DNA from: Magnetococcales bacterium
GTDB lineage: Bacteria > Pseudomonadota > Magnetococcia > Magnetococcales > Magnetaquicoccaceae
Reading direction: 5' to 3'
DNA: 64,000 nt
NCBI GenBank assembly: GCA_011089965.1
Contig: JAANAU010000010.1
Coordinates: forward strand, 36,648 to 100,647
Below, piece by piece: positions 41,926 through 52,200 of the stretch. Position 1 is the first letter of the stretch, and the number at the start of each line of letters is the position of its first letter. The notes below the pieces were generated by a model. The model was not told the DNA's origin. It made no database searches and was given only the letters and a program-made list of their open reading frames with translations. A program made the translations under genes and the position numbers.

Positions 41926-43299
41926 GTGGCCAAACCCTCTGTCAATTCCGTAACCCCGGATGCCGTGGAATTCCAACCTGATCTGGAGGAGATCCTGGCA
42001 GAAGAACCTCCACGCCGTCTGGTGCGGGTTTTGACCCTGATGTTGACGTTGTTGACGTCAGCCTTGATCATCGCCATCTGGTTTGAAGTGGATATCGTGG
42101 TGGTGGGAAGCGGACGTTTGACCACCCTCTCCCCCTCGATCATGCTGCAACCTCTGGAACGCTCGGTGATCCGCCAGGTGGCGGTCAAACCCGGCGACCG
42201 GGTGGTGAAGGGCCAACTGCTGGCACGCCTGGATCCCACCTTTACCCAGGCCGATCTCACCCAGTTGCGCAGCCAGCAACAGGCCTTGCATGCCCAGGTG
42301 GCCCGTCTGGAGGCCGAACAGTCCAATGCGGACTATACACCCGATGATCTCTCCATCCGCGATCAACAACTTCAGTTGACACTGTTCCATCAACGCCGCT
42401 CCCAGTATGCTGCCCGCATACAGGAGATGGACGAGGAGATCCAAACCGAAAATGCCGCCCTGGAAGCCTTTGAACGGGATCGCATCAGCTTGCAGGCCCA
42501 CCTGGAGATCATGCGCCAGGTCAAGGAGATGCGCGCAGCCCTGCTGCAATCGAACAGCGGTTCCAAACTGCACTATCTGGAGTCCCAATACTCGGTATTG
42601 CGGGTGGAACGGGAACTCCAAACCGTGGGCAGCCGCCTGAACGAAAAACACCATGCCCTGACTGCCAGAAAGGCGGCCCGTCAGGCTTTTGTGGATGAGT
42701 GGCGCGGTCAGATTCTGGAAAATCTGGTCAAAACGCGTCAGGATCTCTCCCGGATCGAGGAGAATCTGACCAAGGCGAGCCGCATGCAGGATCTGGTGGA
42801 ATGGGTGGCACCGGTGGATGGGGTGGTGCTGGAGGTGGCCGAACGCTCTGCCGGCTCGGTGGTGCGCGAGGCCGAACCCTTGATCGTGCTGGTGCGCGCG
42901 GATGATACCCTGATCGCCGAAGTGGAGATCCCTTCGGCAGATGTGGGGTACGTGCGCCCGGATGATCCGGTGCGTATCAAGGTGGATGCCTTTCCTTATC
43001 AACGCCATGGCTGGCTGGAAGGGAAGTTGCGTGCGGTGATTCACGACTCCAGCGCCAACCGCTCCCAATCCGGGGATGGGTTGTCGCCCATGCAGAAACG
43101 TCTGGCACTGGGCCAGTTGGCCGTGCATCGCGCCCATATTGACATCACCCGTCTGGAGCTGGAAAAGCTGCCTGCCGGGACGGCCCTGATTCCAGGCATG
43201 ACCGTGAACGCCGAGATCAAGGTCGGACAACGCAGCGTGATCTCCTACTTTATATTTCCGGTATTGCGCGGGTTTGGCGAAAGCATTCGCGAGCCTTGA
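41926..43299 (+). CDS. HlyD-family membrane fusion protein (type I secretion adaptor)
   Basis: This 457-residue protein has one N-terminal membrane helix (VLTLMLTLLTSALIIAIWF, about residues 35-53). A lipoyl/barrel-sandwich half-motif (VIRQVAVKPGDRVVKGQLLARLDPT) leads into a long coiled coil (about 110-290), then the second half (WVAPVDGVVLEVAERSAGSVV) and a beta-barrel domain with RIKVDAFPYQRHGWLEGKL. This is the classical HlyD/LapC architecture bridging the ABC exporter and the outer membrane channel. The start is GTG at 41926, preceded by CGGGAG. Confidence 0.93.
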   Translation: MAKPSVNSVTPDAVEFQPDLEEILAEEPPRRLVRVLTLMLTLLTSALIIAIWFEVDIVVVGSGRLTTLSPSIMLQPLERSVIRQVAVKPGDRVVKGQLLARLDPTFTQADLTQLRSQQQALHAQVARLEAEQSNADYTPDDLSIRDQQLQLTLFHQRRSQYAARIQEMDEEIQTENAALEAFERDRISLQAHLEIMRQVKEMRAALLQSNSGSKLHYLESQYSVLRVERELQTVGSRLNEKHHALTARKAARQAFVDEWRGQILENLVKTRQDLSRIEENLTKASRMQDLVEWVAPVDGVVLEVAERSAGSVVREAEPLIVLVRADDTLIAEVEIPSADVGYVRPDDPVRIKVDAFPYQRHGWLEGKLRAVIHDSSANRSQSGDGLSPMQKRLALGQLAVHRAHIDITRLELEKLPAGTALIPGMTVNAEIKVGQRSVISYFIFPVLRGFGESIREP

Positions 43300-43430
43300 C
43301 GGGTGGCATGGAGTCAGAGTGTCATCAATAAGATTGGCGTGTTCCTTGCTTGAATGACGACAGCATCCTCTCCGGATTGGTTCCGGAAGGGTCACTGTCT
43401 TGTCTTTTTTCAGGAAGGAAATGGCCTACC

Positions 43431-45920
43431 ATGGACCGTCTTGAACCCATGCAGAACCAGGAGTCGTCGGGAGCGCGCAGACAATCGGCAGCGCGGATGG
43501 CGCGCCGTGCCGGATTGATCGTGCTTGGCTGCCTGTTGCTGGCAGCGTGCGAACATCAGAGCCGGATCAAACAGTCCCGGGATCATTTTCTGCAACCCAC
43601 CAATCCGGAGGTGGAGATCTCCACCGGTCCTGCGCCCAAGAAAGAGGGAACGCCTCTGGCGGCATTGCAGGATCCGGCCACACCGGAAGAGGTCTACACC
43701 ATCACCGTCACCGATATGCCGGTGCGGGATCTGCTGTTTGCCCTGGCCCGTGACGCCAATAAAAATATTGACGTTTACCCTGGCATTCAGGGGCGGGTGA
43801 CGTTGAGCGCCATCGATCAGCCGTTGAGCAAGATTCTGGATCGGGTGTCGCGCCAGGTGGCGATTCGCTACGAGATTCAGGACAAGACCATTGTCGTGAC
43901 CCCGGATCTGCCCTATTTGAAGGTCTATCAGGTGGATTATCTGGGGGTGGAGCGGGATCTGGTGAGTACCAACAAGATCTCGACCCATCTTTCGACCACC
44001 AAAGGGAATCCCCTCTCCAACCCCCTGTCCGGATCGGACAACAACCAGTCCAACAGCACCCTGACCACGGCTTCGACCAGCAAGTTCTGGAAGAGCATCA
44101 CCCAGAACATTCAGGCCATCCTGGGGGCAGATGCCGGAATCGAATACCAGAGCGGACCGGAACCTGCGGCCATTCCGGCGGGTGCCATTGGTGCCGGCGG
44201 ATTGGGGGGTGTGGCTGGAATGGGGGGAGTGGGCGGTCTGCCGGGAGCAGCGGCGGGTTTGCCGCCGGGAGGTGGTCTGGGTGCAGCCCCGGCCCAGGCT
44301 CCGGCCAAAGGGTTGGAAAACAAGCCCAATCGTGCGGGTCTGGTCTCGGTCAACACCGAAGCCGGGGTGATGAGTATCATCGCCACCTCGTTGCAGCATG
44401 ATCGGATTCAGGAGTATCTGGACAGCGTGCTGGAGAATGTGCATCGCCAGGTGTTGATCGAATCCACGGTGGTGGAAGTGGAGCTGTCGGATCGCTTCCA
44501 GGAGGGTGTGGACTGGAATGTGATCTTCAACCGTTCCTCCGGCTTGTCGTTGAAGAGCGCCTTTTCCAAGAGCGAAGAGGTGTTGAAGGCGGCCAGCAGC
44601 GGCGCGAGCGGGGTGCTGAACTATTTTACATTGGGACAAACCGGCAACCAGGATACCTCGGCCACAGGTCCGGTCAATGCCACGATCAAGCTGCTGGAGA
44701 ACTTCGGCAACGCCAAAATTTTGTCCAGTCCCAAGATCATGGCCTTGAACAATCAACCGGCAGTCCTGAAGGTGGTCAAGAACAGTGTCTTCTTTACGCT
44801 GAAATCCAGCACCGGCACCCGCGACACCTCCAACAACGGCACCAATACCTCAGGCACTGTGGCGACCCAGCCGGTGTTTGACACCGAAATTCACACCGTG
44901 CCCGTGGGTCTGGTGATGACAGTGACGCCGCAGATCTCCAAAGAGGGGATTGTCAGCCTCAACGTGCGTCCCACCATCTCCCGGATCAGCAGCCTGAAAC
45001 CCGATCCTAACCCGGCACTGGTGGCCGACAACCTCCAGACCGGATTGAAGACCGATATCACCAACTACATCCCCGAGATCGAGGTCAAGGAGATGGAGAC
45101 CATGATGCGGGTACACAGCGGTCAGGTGGCGGTGATGGGTGGTTTGATGCAGGATCAGATCAAGAGTTCCACCGAGGGACTGCCGATACTCTCCCGGCTG
45201 TCCGGCGGGATGGGTGCTCTGTTCGGTCATCGGGATGACGGGGTGAGCAAGAGCGAGCTGGTGATCTTCCTGCGTCCGGTGGTGATGACCCATGGCAAGC
45301 CGCGCGAGACGACGACTGCCGAGCGTGCCCGGGATCTGGTTCCCCAGCCAGCCATGCAGGCTGCGCCCAACACCCAGGCTGCACCGGCTTTGATGGCCCC
45401 GCCGCCCCCGTCTCAGCCGGTCAAGGCCGCGACCACACCCGAGAACGATGCCAAACCGGCAGCGCGAGGCGAGACGAAAAAGGCCATCACCAACAGTTCG
45501 GTACAACATGCCCAGGAGACCAAACCGGCAGCACCGGCTGAAAATCCGTCGCAGCCCGCAGCTCCCCAAGAGCAGGCACCGGCTCCGACTGTACCGCAAG
45601 CTGCTGCCCCCGTGGCCCCGCAACCGGCAGTGGCCGAACTCCCGTCCGCGCCACCACCGGCTCCGGCTCCGGCTCCTGCTCCGGCAGCCGCCGTACCGGC
45701 CACCGGCAGTGCTGCCAATGCCATGTCGGTTGGTTCCTCGTATCTGGACTTCACGGCACCGGCAGGTCAGGGAGCAGCGACTGGATCCGGTGCTCTGTTC
45801 CCCTCGGCATCTCCTCCGACCCCGGCCTTTCCGGTGCGTGATCCGGCCCCGGTTCCAGAGGGCATGCCGTCGGTCGGACGCGAGGCGGCATTGGGCAGAC
45901 CTGTGGATGGACGTTTGTGA
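43431..45920 (+). CDS. Secretin-family outer-membrane lipoprotein (MshL/PilQ-like)
   Basis: The lipoprotein signal GLIVLGCLLLAAC has a lipobox at about residue 40. An STN-type N-domain follows (MPVRDLLFALARDANKNIDV, GRVTLSAIDQPLSKILDRV), then a Gly/Ala-rich insert (about 248-300) and the secretin core (VLIESTVVEVELSDRFQEGV, VAVMGGLMQDQIKSSTEGLP, SELVIFLRPVV). The last 180 residues are a Pro/Ala-rich tail. Secretins form large outer-membrane gates in type II secretion and type IV/MSHA pili, yet no pilus or Gsp gene is present here. The gene sits between the HlyD-like adaptor and the giant protein. ATG 43431 was chosen; ATGs at 43449 and 43497 are alternatives. Confidence 0.87.
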   Translation: MDRLEPMQNQESSGARRQSAARMARRAGLIVLGCLLLAACEHQSRIKQSRDHFLQPTNPEVEISTGPAPKKEGTPLAALQDPATPEEVYTITVTDMPVRDLLFALARDANKNIDVYPGIQGRVTLSAIDQPLSKILDRVSRQVAIRYEIQDKTIVVTPDLPYLKVYQVDYLGVERDLVSTNKISTHLSTTKGNPLSNPLSGSDNNQSNSTLTTASTSKFWKSITQNIQAILGADAGIEYQSGPEPAAIPAGAIGAGGLGGVAGMGGVGGLPGAAAGLPPGGGLGAAPAQAPAKGLENKPNRAGLVSVNTEAGVMSIIATSLQHDRIQEYLDSVLENVHRQVLIESTVVEVELSDRFQEGVDWNVIFNRSSGLSLKSAFSKSEEVLKAASSGASGVLNYFTLGQTGNQDTSATGPVNATIKLLENFGNAKILSSPKIMALNNQPAVLKVVKNSVFFTLKSSTGTRDTSNNGTNTSGTVATQPVFDTEIHTVPVGLVMTVTPQISKEGIVSLNVRPTISRISSLKPDPNPALVADNLQTGLKTDITNYIPEIEVKEMETMMRVHSGQVAVMGGLMQDQIKSSTEGLPILSRLSGGMGALFGHRDDGVSKSELVIFLRPVVMTHGKPRETTTAERARDLVPQPAMQAAPNTQAAPALMAPPPPSQPVKAATTPENDAKPAARGETKKAITNSSVQHAQETKPAAPAENPSQPAAPQEQAPAPTVPQAAAPVAPQPAVAELPSAPPPAPAPAPAPAAAVPATGSAANAMSVGSSYLDFTAPAGQGAATGSGALFPSASPPTPAFPVRDPAPVPEGMPSVGREAALGRPVDGRL

Positions 45921-45957
45921 CACCGGTTGTGACACTCGGGATGTGACACTCCGTTTC

Positions 45958-45989
45958 AATGCCGTCCAGTGCTGGACGGCATTTTTTTT
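45958..45989 (+). terminator. Intrinsic terminator of the secretin gene
   Basis: AATGCCGTCCAG pairs perfectly with CTGGACGGCATT around a 2-base spacer, followed by eight T residues. This is a textbook rho-independent terminator 37 bp after the stop codon, so the giant gene downstream should have its own promoter. Confidence 0.93.
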
Positions 45990-46094
45990 GGCTTGGTGGC
46001 TGGGCATGGGTAAAGATACATTGATAAAATATCCATGATCGGGTCATGCGTGGGTCTGTCTGGCAAGGTTACGTTTTTTTACCCGATATCAATG

Positions 46095-46155
46095 GGATTT
46101 TTTTTAAAATCCGTTATACTGTATTGGCCGCGCACTCTGGAGCTGACAGAGTGGG
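46095..46155 (+). promoter_or_regulatory. Probable promoter/leader region of the giant surface protein gene
   Basis: A very AT-rich tract (GGGATTTTTTTTAAAATCC) is followed by GTTATACTG, whose TATACT resembles a -10 box, but no good -35 is visible at the right spacing. A hairpin CACTCT...AGAGTG (about 46134-46154) lies in the presumed leader. The start codon is at 46202. Confidence 0.35.
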
Positions 46156-46201
46156 GGTGACGATCAATCCGTTTCCTTAAAAAAAGGGATGCTTTCGGTC
46201 C

Positions 46202-49200
46202 ATGGGTAAGCTTCTGCGGAATAAAAAGTTGGTGGCGATATTGGCCCTGGCCGTCCTGGCGGTCGTGGGTGGATATCTCTTGCTGGCTCCGGATGGTGCG
46301 GACAAAAAGAAGCCGATTGTGGTGGAGCGGGCCAAGGTGGTTCCGCCAGACCAGAAAGAGAGTCAACCCTCTGCCGAGGCCAGAAAGGCTCCTCCCGAGG
46401 TCAAACGGGATCCGGTGGGCACGGTTTCATTGTTCAAGGGACTGGTTTTTGCCAGCCTGGACAACAACAAGCGCACCCTGACAGACGGGGCACCGGTGTT
46501 CGAGGGGGACCAGATCATCACTGGCAACGAGGCGCGGCTGATCCTGAAGATGCGGGATGAGGCGGTGATCGCTTTGGGTCCGGACAGCGAGTTCATGATC
46601 CGCGACTACCGTTATGCCCCGAAAGAGGCGGGCAGCAAAGGCAATCTGGAATTGAATCAAGGTGTGGTGCGGTTTTCCACCGGCAAGCTGGGGCAGATGA
46701 AGAACCAGCCCTTCAAGGTGGTGACTCCGGTGGCCACGCTCGGCGTGCGGGGGACCGAGGGTTTTGTCCGGCTGGGGGCAGGCAAGGGCAAGGATCGGGA
46801 GATCGAGGTCATCACCTTGAAAAAGGAGGTGCTGGTCTGGATGGATGATGCTGCGCGTTCGGCTTTGCCTGCCACCTCGTCGCTTGGGGAGATCCATTTC
46901 TCCTGGTCCTGGTCGCTGATTGCCGAGGCCCAGGCCGTTGCGGATGTTACCAAAGAGCCTTTGAGTGTCAAGCAGGGTGAGAAGCTGACCGGCAGCATCA
47001 ACAAGGCCCCTGAGGTGCGCAAGGCGACCCGTGCCGAACTGAAAGCGGCCAGCATGCAAACGACCGTGCGCAAGCTTTCCCAGGAGGGCATCAATCAACT
47101 GAAAAAACAGGCGGCCCAGGCCCTGGTGGACCAGAAGGCGGCACCTGACCTGGCCACTGCCGAGGCGTTGTTGACCAAACATCCCGATGCCTTGCAGGAG
47201 TTGATCGACAAGGCGGAAAAGAAGTTGGAACAGGAGCTGGAAAAAGAGATCGATCAACGGCTTGACCAGGACGAGAAACTGGAGAAGCTGGACGGTCAGC
47301 TCAAAGAGAAGCTGGGCGATGAGGCATACAAAAAGGTCAAGGATGCCGAGGAGCGCCGTACGGGCAAGAAAGAGGAGCTGCGTCAGGAGAACAGCCAGCA
47401 ACTGCAAGATGTATTGCAAGATGACAAGCTGGTGGCATCGGCCCAGGAGGTGGAGGCCGAGCGTCAGCGTCAAAAGGCCCAGGTGACAAACGAGCTGGCC
47501 GAGAAGATCGCGGCAGAAAAAGATCCGAAAAAACAAGCTGCTTTGCAGAAGGAGTTGGAAAAACGTCACGCCGAGATCAACAAGCGCAGCGATCAGGCGA
47601 TCCGCAATCTGGTGGGAACGGAGCGGGCCAGCCAGGTGTTGCAGATCAACGCCGCCACTGCCGAGCAGTCCCGCAAGGTTGAAGAGGCGTACAAGCAGGA
47701 GCTGGATGCCGCCGTGCCTGCGGAACGCCGGGCAGCGTTCGATGCGGTCCAGCAGGAGCGCAGTCGGGTTCTGGGGGATCTGGCGACCGAATTGCAGCCT
47801 TTGTCCTTGAGTCGGGTCTCCGGGCTGTTGCAGGAACGGATCATTCAGAACAGCGCCCCGGATGTGATCGCCTATGCGGGTGCGATTGCCAATGAGGTGC
47901 GGGCCGGGGCCACCCTGGAGCAGGTGTTGCAGACTCGGGCTGCTGCCGTGCAGGAGCAACGCCAGCAGCAGGCACGCAACATGGGCGTGGATTACGACGC
48001 AGCCAAGCGCAACGCCCAGCAGACCAGCACCTCGGATACCAGCGATACCAGAACTGTCGCAGAGACCGAAACCAAAGAAGATAAGGTCGAGGATACAAAG
48101 ACAGAAGAGAAGGATAAAACCGAGAAAACGGGTACCACGGAGGACAAAAGCAAGGTGGAGGAGAAAACCACCACCGATACCCGCCAGGCCGACAGCGACC
48201 CCACCAAACCGACAACGACCGTTGCTTCAACCACCACTTCGGTTTCAGGGCTTGACCCGAAGCCATTGGACGCCACGAGTGGTCGGCAGACCTCATCGTC
48301 CGGTGGCGGGGCGGGCAGCACGACCACCACCACCACAACGGCCACGGTCAACCTGCCACCGGTGATGGAATCGCAGAGTTTCACCGTGCGCGAAAATGCG
48401 CCATTCCAGACCGTGGTCGGGGTTTTGACCGCCTCGGATCCGGACCAGCTGGATCGGAGCCGGTTGACCTTCAGCCTGAGCGACACCTCGGTTTTTCATC
48501 TCCATCCATCCACCGGGCAGCTCACGGTTTTTGATGCGACACGTCTGGATTATGAGACCAATCCGACCTTTACATTGACGGTCACGGTGCGGGATTCGCG
48601 CAACAATACGGCCACGGCCACGGTGATGATCCGTTTGACCGATGTCAACGAGGCTCCGGTGATCGCCTCCGGAGGGAGTGCCACTTTTGTGGAGAACGGA
48701 ACAGGTACGGTCTATCAGGCCATGGCCTCGGATCCGGACAGCGGGGATACCAGGATCTGGAGTCTGTCTGGCACCGATTCTGCCCTGTTTGCCATCAACC
48801 AGAGCGGGGCAGTGACCTTCAGGCAGGCACCGAACTTCGAGTCCCCGGCAGATACGGGTGGGGATAATGTGTATGACGTTCAGGTGGTGGTCACGGATCG
48901 CGCCGGTCTGTCCTCACCCAAGGATGTGGCGATTACGGTCACCAATGTCAACGAGTCGCCAGCGATCACCTCTGGAACAACGGCCAATTTTGCCGAGAAT
49001 GGCACGGGCGTGGCGTATCAGGCACAGGCGTCGGATCCGGATGCGGATGACAGCCAGAGCTGGAGTCTGGGCGGAACCGATGGTGCCTTGTTCCAGATCG
49101 ATGCCAATGGGGCCGTGACCTTCCGACAGCCCCCCAACTTTGAACTCCCAGCCGATGCCGGGGCAGACAACCGGTATGAGATCCGGGTCACGGTTGCAGA

Positions 49201-52200
49201 TCGGGCCGGTTTGACGGCCAGCCGCGATGTGACCATCACCGTGACCAATGTCAACGAGGCCCCGACCGTCACCTCGGCAGGCAGCGTCAACTTTGCCGAA
49301 GGAGGAACCGGCACGGCCTATACGGCGACGGGTACAGACCCGGATGCAGGGGATTCCATCACCTGGAGTCTGGGCGGTGCGGATGCAGCGCGTTTCACCA
49401 TCCATGCCATGAACGGTACGGTGAGTTTCAATCAGGCCCCGGATTTCGAGTCCCCGCAGGATGCGGATGGGAACAATATCCATGCAATCACGGTGGTCGC
49501 CACGGACAACGCGGGTCTCATCGGATCGAAGGATGTGACCATCACCGTGGTCAACGGCAATGACGGGCCGACCATCACCTCCTCTGCCAGCGTCACGTTT
49601 GCCGAAAACGGCAGCGGGAGTGCCTATGCGGCCACGGCCACGGATCCGGATGGCGGGAGCGCTCTGACCTGGAGCCTTTCCGGAGTCGATGCAGCCCTGT
49701 TTGCCATGGATCCGGCCACGGGTGTGGTGACGTTCCGGCAATCCCCCGACTTTGAAGCGCCTGCCGACAATGGCGCAGACAATCGCTATCAGATCCGGGT
49801 GACGGTCACGGATGGCACGACAGCGGTTTCCCAGGATGTGACCATCACCGTGACCAATGTCAACGAGACCCCGCGTGTGACGTCAGGGAGTGCAGCCAGT
49901 TTGGCCGAAAACGGCAGCGGAGTGGCGTATACGGCCACGGCCACGGATCCGGATGCGGGTGCCAACCTCGGTTGGAGCCTCTCGGGCACGGATGCCGATC
50001 TGTTGACCATCCATGCCACCACCGGTGAGGTGACGTTCCGGCAACCCCCGAATTTCGAGGCCCCGGCGGACAGCGGGTCAGACAATCGGTACGAGATCCG
50101 GGTCACGGTGAGTGATGGGGCATTGTCTGTGTTCCAGGATGTGACGATCACCGTGACCAATGTCAACGAGGCCCCGACCGTCACCTCGGCAGGCAGCGTC
50201 ACCTTTGCCGAAAACGGCACAGGCACGGTCTATACGGCGACGGCCACGGATCCGGATGCGGGCACCACCCTCTCCTGGAGCCTCTCCGGGAGCGATGCCG
50301 CGCTGTTTGCCATGGATGCGACAACCGGGATCGTGACCTTCCGGCAACCGCCGGATCATGACTCCCCGATGGATGCGGGAGCGGACAATGGCTATGCGTT
50401 CCGGGTGACGGCCACCGACGGGGGCGGGTTGTCCGGATTCAAGGATGTGATTGTCACGGTCACGAATGTCAATGAGGCACCGGTTGCCCAGGATGATGCC
50501 GCGACTGCCAGCGAGGCAGGCGGGGTGCGCAACCAGACCCCTGGCACCCAGGCCACGGGTGCGGTTCTGGCCAATGACAGGGATCCGGATGCCAATACCA
50601 CGCTGACGGTTGTGGGGATTCGTACCGGGTCGGTGATCGGGAGCGGTACTGCCGGCACGATTGGGACCGGGTTGACCGGCGCGCATGGTGTGTTGACCAT
50701 GCAGGCCGATGGCGGTTTTGTCTATGTGGTCCATGAAGAGGATCCGGTTGTCGAGGCGTTGGCCGTTGGCCAGAGTGTGACGGATCTGTTCCATTATACG
50801 GTCTCGGATGGCGCATTGCAGGCTGGGGCGGTGGTGACCATCACCATTCAGGGGGCTGCCGATGGACCCAGGGCCTTTGGGGACAGTGCCAGTGCCACCG
50901 AGGCCGGGGGTGTGGCCAATGGCACTGCCGGTGCCAATGCCAGCGGCAATGTGTTGACCAATGACCGGGCCATCGATGCCGGAAGTGTGTTGCAGGTGAG
51001 TGCCGTGCAGGTGGGCGGGGTGATCGGCAGCGGTCATGGCGGTGCGGTGGGCAATGCCCTGGCCGGTCAATACGGTGCCTTGATTCTCCAGGCCAATGGG
51101 GGGTTTGAGTATCTGGTCAATGACAGCCATCCGGATGTGGAGGCGCTGCGTCCGGGTCAAACCCTGACGGATTTGTTCCATTATCAGGTGAGCGCAGGCA
51201 CCTTGACCGATGGGGCGGTGGTGACCATCACCATTCAGGGGGCCAACGATGCGCCGGTGGCGGTGGCCGATGCGGGCAGTGCCAGTGTGGCCACTGCCGG
51301 GACCGGGAGCGTTTTGACCAATGATACTAATATCGACTCTGCCACCCTGACCGTCACCGGAGTGCGGCTGGGTGGTTCGGTGGGGCAAGGGACGGCGGGC
51401 AGTGTGGGTACGGCCCTGACCGGCAGCCATGGCGCTTTGTTGCTGAATGCCAATGGCAATTATACCTATACCGTGGATGCCACCTCGACGGCGGTGCGCA
51501 CCTTGCGGGTGGGACAGAGTTTGACCGATCTTTTCAATTATACCATATCGGACGGGGCGTTGAGTGCCTCGGCGACCGTGACCGTCACGGTGCAGGGGGG
51601 CAACGATGCCCCGACCATCACCTCGGCTGCGGCGGTCACTTTTGCCGAAAACGGTCTGGGCACGGTCCATACCGCCACAGCCACAGATCCGGAGAACGAC
51701 ACCATCACCTGGTCGTTGTCCGGTCCAGATGCCAGCCGTCTGACCATCGATCCGGTGAGCGGGGCCATGGGGTTTGTCACCTCCCCGGATTACGAGACCC
51801 CGGATGATGCCAATGGGGATCGGGTCTATCAGGTGACCCTCACGGCCACGGACAACGGTTCGCCTGCCGCTTCGGCCACCCAGAATCTGGCCATCACCGT
51901 GACCGATGTCAATGAGACACCCGAGGCCATTGCCGATGCCGCCACGGCCCGCGAGGCCGGAGGTGTGGCCAATGGCACGGCAGGCAGCCCTGCCACCGGC
52001 AATCTGCTGCTCAATGACAGCGATCCGGATGCCCAGGCCAGCCTGAGCGTGCATGCCGTGCGTCTGGGCGGTGTGGCGGGCAGCGGAACCGAAGGGACGT
52101 TGGGGACACCTCTCCAGGGTGCCTATGGGACGTTGACCGTCACGGCCAACGGCGCCTTTGTGTATGCGGTCAACAACAGCCTGAGCGTGATTGAAGCGCT

